Assembly: GCF_001700515.1 (NCBI RefSeq)
Contig: NZ_MAUD01000074.1
Coordinates: 1-40,746 of the forward strand
DNA from: Streptomyces lushanensis
GTDB lineage: Bacteria; Actinomycetota; Actinomycetes; Streptomycetales; Streptomycetaceae
Direction: 5' to 3'
Length of the DNA: 40,746 nucleotides
The notes under the pieces: model-generated
What the model was told of the DNA's origin: nothing
Databases searched by the model: none
What the model saw: the letters and a program-made list of their open reading frames with translations, nothing else
Translations under genes and position numbers: made by a program
Part shown: positions 39,533 through 40,746 of the stretch, piece after piece
Numbering within the stretch: the first letter of the stretch is position 1
Layout: the number at the start of each line of letters is the position of its first letter

Positions 39533-40654
39533 CTACTTGACGCCGAGACCGGCGTCGGAGACCTCGGGCTCACCGGCGGCCGTGAGCACCTTGTTCAGCG
39601 GCCGCAGATCGTAGATACCGGCCAGGTCGGGCTTCTCCAGCAGACCGGCCTTGACCGCGTGGTCGGCCTCGGACTGGAGCGTGGCGGCCAGCGGGTCGTT
39701 GATGATCTCGATCGACTCCCACGCCGGGTCGAGCACCTCCGGCGGCAGCGCCTTGCCGGAGAGCGTCTTGAGCGCCTCGTTGGCGGACGCCTTCGCCTGG
39801 GCGTCGTTGGCGTTGATCCACTCGTTGGTCTTCACCGAGGCGCGGAGCACGGCCTCGACCACGTCCGGGTGCTCACCGAGGAACTTCTGCGACACGATGA
39901 TGTTCGTGATCACGAACTTCTTGTCCGGCCACAGGTCGGACTCGTTCAGCAGCTCCTTGGCGCCCTCGGCGACCAGCTTGGACGCGGTCGGCTCCGGTAC
40001 CCAGGCGCCGTCGATGGAGCCCGCCTTGTAGGCGTCCGGCGTGATCTTGTTGTCCGTACGGACGACGGACACATCGCCCTTGCCGGACTGGGCGTCGACC
40101 TTCCAGCCCTTCTCGGATATCCAGTTGAGGAAGGCCACGTCCTGGGTGTTGCCGAGCTGCGGCGTGGCGATCTTCTTGCCCTTGATGTCGTCCAGGGTCT
40201 TGATCTTCGCGGGATTGACCACGAGCTTGACACCGCCGGAGGCCGAACCGCCGATGATGCGCAGGCTCTCGCCGCCGGTCTGGGCGTAGCCGTTGATGGC
40301 GGGCGACGGGCCGATGAAGCCGATGTCGATGCTGCCGGCGTTGAGCGCCTCGATCTCGGAGGGGCCCGCGTTGAAGGTGGAGGGCGCCACCTTCGTACCG
40401 CCGAGCTCCTTCTGGAAGAGCCCTTCCTGGATGCCGACCAGGGCCGTGGCATGGGTCAGGTTCGGGAAGTAGCCGATCTTGACCGTGTCGGCCGAGAGAG
40501 CCTTGCCCGACGCGGCGGGAGCGGCCTTGTCCGCGGCCTTGTCGGTGGTGGATTCCGAGCCGTAGCCGCAGGAGGTGAGTACGGCGGTGAGCAGCGGCAG
40601 TGCGGTGGCGACGGCGGCGAGGCGGCGGCGCGCGAGGGAGCGGGAGGCTGGCAC
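39533..40654 (-). CDS. Substrate-binding lipoprotein, SsuA/aliphatic-sulfonate-type
   Basis: The product has 373 residues from a GTG at 40654; AGAGG lies about ten bases upstream. The signal ends in a lipobox LTSC (Cys29), followed by a Lys/Ala/Asp-rich spacer. The mature protein is an NMT1/THI5/SsuA-type binding protein: VKIGYFPNLTHATALVGIQEGLF, FNAGPSEIEALNAGSIDIGFIGPSPAING, and IIGGSASGGVKLVV. The SsuA name is based on the class and on its SsuB/SsuC partners. From memory this set follows cysN in S. coelicolor (sulfate activation), so its substrate may be sulfonate, sulfate or a thiosulfate-like anion. cysN would be to the right, outside this window. Confidence 0.88.
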   Translation of the reverse strand: MPASRSLARRRLAAVATALPLLTAVLTSCGYGSESTTDKAADKAAPAASGKALSADTVKIGYFPNLTHATALVGIQEGLFQKELGGTKVAPSTFNAGPSEIEALNAGSIDIGFIGPSPAINGYAQTGGESLRIIGGSASGGVKLVVNPAKIKTLDDIKGKKIATPQLGNTQDVAFLNWISEKGWKVDAQSGKGDVSVVRTDNKITPDAYKAGSIDGAWVPEPTASKLVAEGAKELLNESDLWPDKKFVITNIIVSQKFLGEHPDVVEAVLRASVKTNEWINANDAQAKASANEALKTLSGKALPPEVLDPAWESIEIINDPLAATLQSEADHAVKAGLLEKPDLAGIYDLRPLNKVLTAAGEPEVSDAGLGVK

Positions 40655-40746
40655 GGGAGGTTTTCCTCTCGTCGGCCGGTGCTCACGCCCTTCCGGAGTA
40701 CGGGGGCGGGACCGGGCGGTCGGCGGGTCTTCGGCGGTGCGGGGGG

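Noticed and set aside
1..40746. CRISPR array, integrase, transposase or prophage genes
   Set aside because: No repeat-spacer pattern and no such protein family found on either strand.

Overview
The window is chromosomal DNA of a Streptomyces or very close relative. The base composition is very GC-rich and codon third positions are almost all G or C. GTG and TTG starts with GGAGG-type ribosome sites are common. Several families are streptomycete-typical: TIGR04222, DUF1707-FHA, GAP1-related, SAV2148-type HEPN, and an AA10-CBM2 secreted oxygenase. I see no rRNA, tRNA, CRISPR, prophage or transposase gene. From memory the gene order resembles the S. coelicolor SCO6045-SCO6096 interval (murC near SCO6060, sulfur genes near SCO6093-6096); I could not check this.

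Layout. 1-3868 (minus): a membrane TIGR04222 protein cut by the window edge, a DUF692/MNIO oxidase fused to a helical domain that looks like DUF2063/BufC, a DUF4142 envelope protein and a PTH2 peptidyl-tRNA hydrolase. 3951-9996: housekeeping and stress genes (AIM24, CxxC mini-protein, NodB-type deacetylase lipoprotein, PPK2, OsmC/Ohr, ZapE-like ATPase, RibD-like reductase, Usp-like protein). 10055-11911: murC and msrB. 12076-14601: a large GAP1-related protein known from NTP-dependent conflict systems. 14913-17128: VOC protein, a P-loop kinase ending in a 54-bp perfect palindrome, and an unknown conserved protein.

17180-25950 is a glycogen-to-trehalose block: glgX, treY and treZ, all minus strand. 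GlgX debranches, TreY makes the terminal trehalosyl linkage and TreZ releases trehalose. treY and treZ are separated by a cellulose/chitin-active LPMO, with a perfect CebR-type operator upstream, and by a DUF1707-FHA gene. 26326-28449: a SAV2148-family HEPN protein and a DEDDh exonuclease with a RecA-NDp (PafBC-type) DNA-damage promoter. 28645-32784: an APH-type kinase and a sugar ABC transporter without its own ATPase. 32903-36760: an OleD-like glycosyltransferase behind a promoter with a TetR-type palindrome in its spacer, a secreted S8 protease, DUF1697 and an NTF2-like protein.

36824-40654 (minus) is the downstream end of a sulfur-assimilation operon: SsuA-, SsuB- and SsuC-like transporter genes, then a sirohydrochlorin chelatase (siroheme for sulfite reductase). 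A 14-bp hairpin sits between the binding-protein and ATPase genes.

The best candidates for something new are the MNIO fusion with its TIGR04222 neighbour, the orphan GAP1 gene, and a set of regulatory elements: RecA-NDp site, CebR box, TetR-type palindrome, zero-loop palindrome and a MITE-like inverted repeat.
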